Shown in pieces: positions 62,274 to 64,000 of a stretch of 64,000 bases of DNA (positions within the stretch are counted from its first letter, which is position 1; every line of letters starts with the position of its first letter). The DNA is from Gemmatimonadota bacterium (GTDB taxonomy: Bacteria; Latescibacterota; UBA2968; GCA-2709665): the NCBI GenBank assembly GCA_028873695.1, contig JAPPNU010000001.1:158031-222030 (forward strand). Direction: 5' to 3'. A program made the position numbers and the translations under genes. Below the pieces are notes generated by a model that saw only the letters and a program-made list of their open reading frames with translations, did no database searches and was not told the origin of the DNA.

Positions 62274-63245
62274 TCACCCTTCGTGGTGCCAGCAATAGAC
62301 GGAGTGGTTGTCAGATATCCGGGTCATACCGGGATGCTCTTCCCGGCACCGGTCCGTCGCCCGGGGACAGCGCGGATGGAATCGGCATCCGGACGGCGGT
62401 CGGGTCATGTCGGGCGGTTGCCCGGGGATGGTATCCAGCCGCCCACGGACCATCTTCGCGTTTTCCAGCAGCCCGATGGAGTACGGGTGCCTGGGGGAAT
62501 TCAGAAATTCACGGGTGGGCGCAATTTCCGCAACTCTGCCCGCGTACATCACGACGATCCTGTCGCTGAACTCCACCGCCAGGCCGAAATCGTGCGTAAT
62601 CAGCACGGTGGACATCCCATACGACGCCTTCATCCTGTTCAGCAGATCCATGATCTGCGCCTGCGTCGTGACGTCCAGGGCCGTGGTGGGTTCGTCGGCG
62701 ATCATCAGCTTCGGCTCGCAGCTCAGCGCCATCGCGATCATCACGCGCTGCTTCATCCCTCCGGACAGTTCGAACGGGTAGTTCCGGTACCGCGACGCCG
62801 GCGCGGGAATGCCCACCTCTTCCAGCAGCGACACCGCGCGTTCGAAGGATTTCTTCCTGTCGGCCCGACCGTGCCACAGAACGGGTTCCGCGATTTGCGG
62901 ACCGCTCCGCATCGTGGGGTTCAGTGACGTCTGGGGGTTCTGAAAGATGAACCCGACGTCGTTGCCGCGAATCTGCTGAAGCGCCCTTTCGTCCAGTTCG
63001 AGCAGATTCCGTCCTTCGAAGACCACCTCGCCGGCCTCGATCCTTCCCCGTCCCCCGATCAGCCTTACAACGGACAGCATGCTCACGCTCTTGCCGCTGC
63101 CGCTTTCCCCGACGATCCCCACGCTCTCCCTTTCCCCAACCTCGTACGAAATCCCGTCCACCGCCCTCACCACACCGTCGCGGCGGTAGAAGTACGTCTT
63201 CAGATTGCGGATTTCGAGGAGCGTGGACACGAACCCGTCTCGCAC
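62274..63245 (-). CDS. Oligopeptide/dipeptide ABC transporter ATP-binding protein (OppD/DppD type)
   Basis: A 323-residue ATPase: Walker A GESGSGKS (46-53), IFQNPQTSLNPTM, signature SGGMKQR, Walker B LMIADEPTTALD, and the C-terminal CRFHPRCPRATDRC motif typical of the oligopeptide subfamily. It follows the permease gene by 12 nt. The start GTG at 63245 is uncertain; a second in-frame GTG lies near 63230. Its usual partner OppF is 2.8 kb away beyond a gene on the other strand. Confidence 0.93.
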   Translation of the reverse strand: MRDGFVSTLLEIRNLKTYFYRRDGVVRAVDGISYEVGERESVGIVGESGSGKSVSMLSVVRLIGGRGRIEAGEVVFEGRNLLELDERALQQIRGNDVGFIFQNPQTSLNPTMRSGPQIAEPVLWHGRADRKKSFERAVSLLEEVGIPAPASRYRNYPFELSGGMKQRVMIAMALSCEPKLMIADEPTTALDVTTQAQIMDLLNRMKASYGMSTVLITHDFGLAVEFSDRIVVMYAGRVAEIAPTREFLNSPRHPYSIGLLENAKMVRGRLDTIPGQPPDMTRPPSGCRFHPRCPRATDRCREEHPGMTRISDNHSVYCWHHEG

Positions 63246-63257
63246 AGAGGGAAGGAC

Positions 63258-64000
63258 TTACTCTTTGGGATTGAACGCGTCGTTCAGCCCGTCGCCCAGA
63301 TACGTAAACGACAGCAGGGCGAGCGCAAACGTGGCGGCCGGCCACGTGAGCTGATAGGGAAAGGCCCTGAAATTCAGGCTTCCCACCTGGATCAGGACCC
63401 CCCAACTGGGCCGGGGAGGCATCACCCCCAGACCGAGCAGGCTCAGCGCCGACTCCGTCATCATCAGGCCGGGAACCATAAACGCGATCGCGACGATCAG
63501 CGGGCCGAAGGCGTTCGGGAGCACGTAACGCCGGATCGCGTACCGGTGTGTCGCCCCGAGCGCGCGCGCCGACTCCACGTATTCGAGGTTCTTGATGGAC
63601 AGGACCTGGGCGCGCATCAGCCGGGCGAACCCCACCCAGCTTGTGGCCGCGATGGCGATGAAGATCGTCACGATGCCGCGGCCCAGGACGGACACCAGGA
63701 TAATGCTGAACAGAAACCCGGGAAACGCGTACATCACGTCGGTAAACCGCATCAACACGTTGTCCACGACGCCGCCCGCGTACCCCGCGACCGCGCCGAT
63801 GAGCCCGCCGATCGCCACCGAGATCACCGTGGCCCCGAATGCGACGGCCAGGGCCGTCTGAAGGCTGAAGATCAGGCGGCTGAATATATCCCGCCCCACC
63901 TCGTCCGTCCCGGCGATGTGCCGCCAGGACGGCGGCTGGTACGCGTTGTCCAGGTCAATCTGGTTGTACCCGTACGGCGCGATGGTGTCCGCCAGCGCTG
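63258..64000 (-). CDS. Oligopeptide/dipeptide ABC transporter permease (OppC/DppC type), partial
   Basis: The visible 3' part encodes 247 residues ending in the permease domain; the 5' end lies beyond the window. Upstream of the first in-frame GTG the frame continues as HIAGTDEVGRDIFSRLI, the family landmark, preceded by QPPSWR, so the coding frame is open to the edge. The EAA-type loop is ESARALGATHRYAIRRYVLP and membrane segments surround it. OppC-type permeases form the channel with OppB. The rest of the transporter, including OppB and the binding protein, should lie to the right. Confidence 0.92.
   Translation of the reverse strand, partial: ALADTIAPYGYNQIDLDNAYQPPSWRHIAGTDEVGRDIFSRLIFSLQTALAVAFGATVISVAIGGLIGAVAGYAGGVVDNVLMRFTDVMYAFPGFLFSIILVSVLGRGIVTIFIAIAATSWVGFARLMRAQVLSIKNLEYVESARALGATHRYAIRRYVLPNAFGPLIVAIAFMVPGLMMTESALSLLGLGVMPPRPSWGVLIQVGSLNFRAFPYQLTWPAATFALALLSFTYLGDGLNDAFNPKE

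Noticed and set aside
1..64000. tRNA or rRNA genes
   Set aside because: No T-loop-like GGTTCGA context with a matching acceptor stem and no conserved rRNA block was recognised on reading; a covariance-model search would be decisive.

Overview
The window is a GC-rich, gene-dense chromosomal segment from a Gram-negative bacterium. PorV/PorQ-type barrels, a GWxTD-domain protein, a SusC-style TonB-dependent receptor with an N-terminal carboxypeptidase-regulatory domain, a secreted protein with a type IX-like C-terminal region and a short primary-type sigma factor together suggest the Fibrobacteres-Chlorobi-Bacteroidetes (FCB) superphylum or a candidate relative such as Latescibacterota. That placement is inference; no rRNA or tRNA gene was found.

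Layout. 130-12486 holds housekeeping and envelope-quality genes: a microcompartment shell protein with an unusual C-terminal extension, a small coiled-coil protein, an HtrA/Deg protease, an RpoD-type sigma factor, a DUF2723 membrane protein, a rhomboid protease, an M23 peptidase, a PpiD-like foldase and a cytidylate-kinase-like protein. 12684-19541 is carbohydrate metabolism: a heparinase II/III-like lyase, an AraD1/GguC-like dehydratase, an amidohydrolase and two deacetylase-type proteins. 19711-23503 is an accessory island with an AAA ATPase/nuclease, HepT-MntA, a broken VapC behind its antitoxin-like partner, and HigBA. 23724-42268 is a long minus-strand accessory region: three genes of uncertain function, three Gfo/Idh/MocA oxidoreductases, a DegT aminotransferase, two DUF6785-like membrane proteins each beside an oxidoreductase, an FG-GAP protein, and two homocysteine-methyltransferase-like genes (one frameshifted, the other lacking the zinc cysteines). 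42516-54417 is a co-directional envelope cluster: beta-barrel, dihaem cytochrome with dockerin-like tail, TonB-dependent receptor, type IX-like secreted protein, PorV, TPR-GWxTD and TonB. 55710-64000 holds a TPR protein, a BNR-repeat protein and oligopeptide-type ABC transporter genes split by a divergent YetA/PL26-like lyase gene; the permease runs off the right edge.

The accessory half carries many small dispersed repeats: two MITE-like elements with terminal inverted repeats, a 149-bp element with perfect 23-bp inverted ends that truncates the vapC gene, a roughly 215-bp intergenic repeat present twice, a 27-nt palindromic family, and three tandem arrays of a degenerate 7-mer.

My leading candidates for something undescribed are the envelope cluster with its heme/dockerin protein, the duplicated oxidoreductase plus DUF6785 module, the nucleotidyltransferase-like three-gene cluster at 23724-28016, and the shell protein with a putative nucleic-acid-binding tail.
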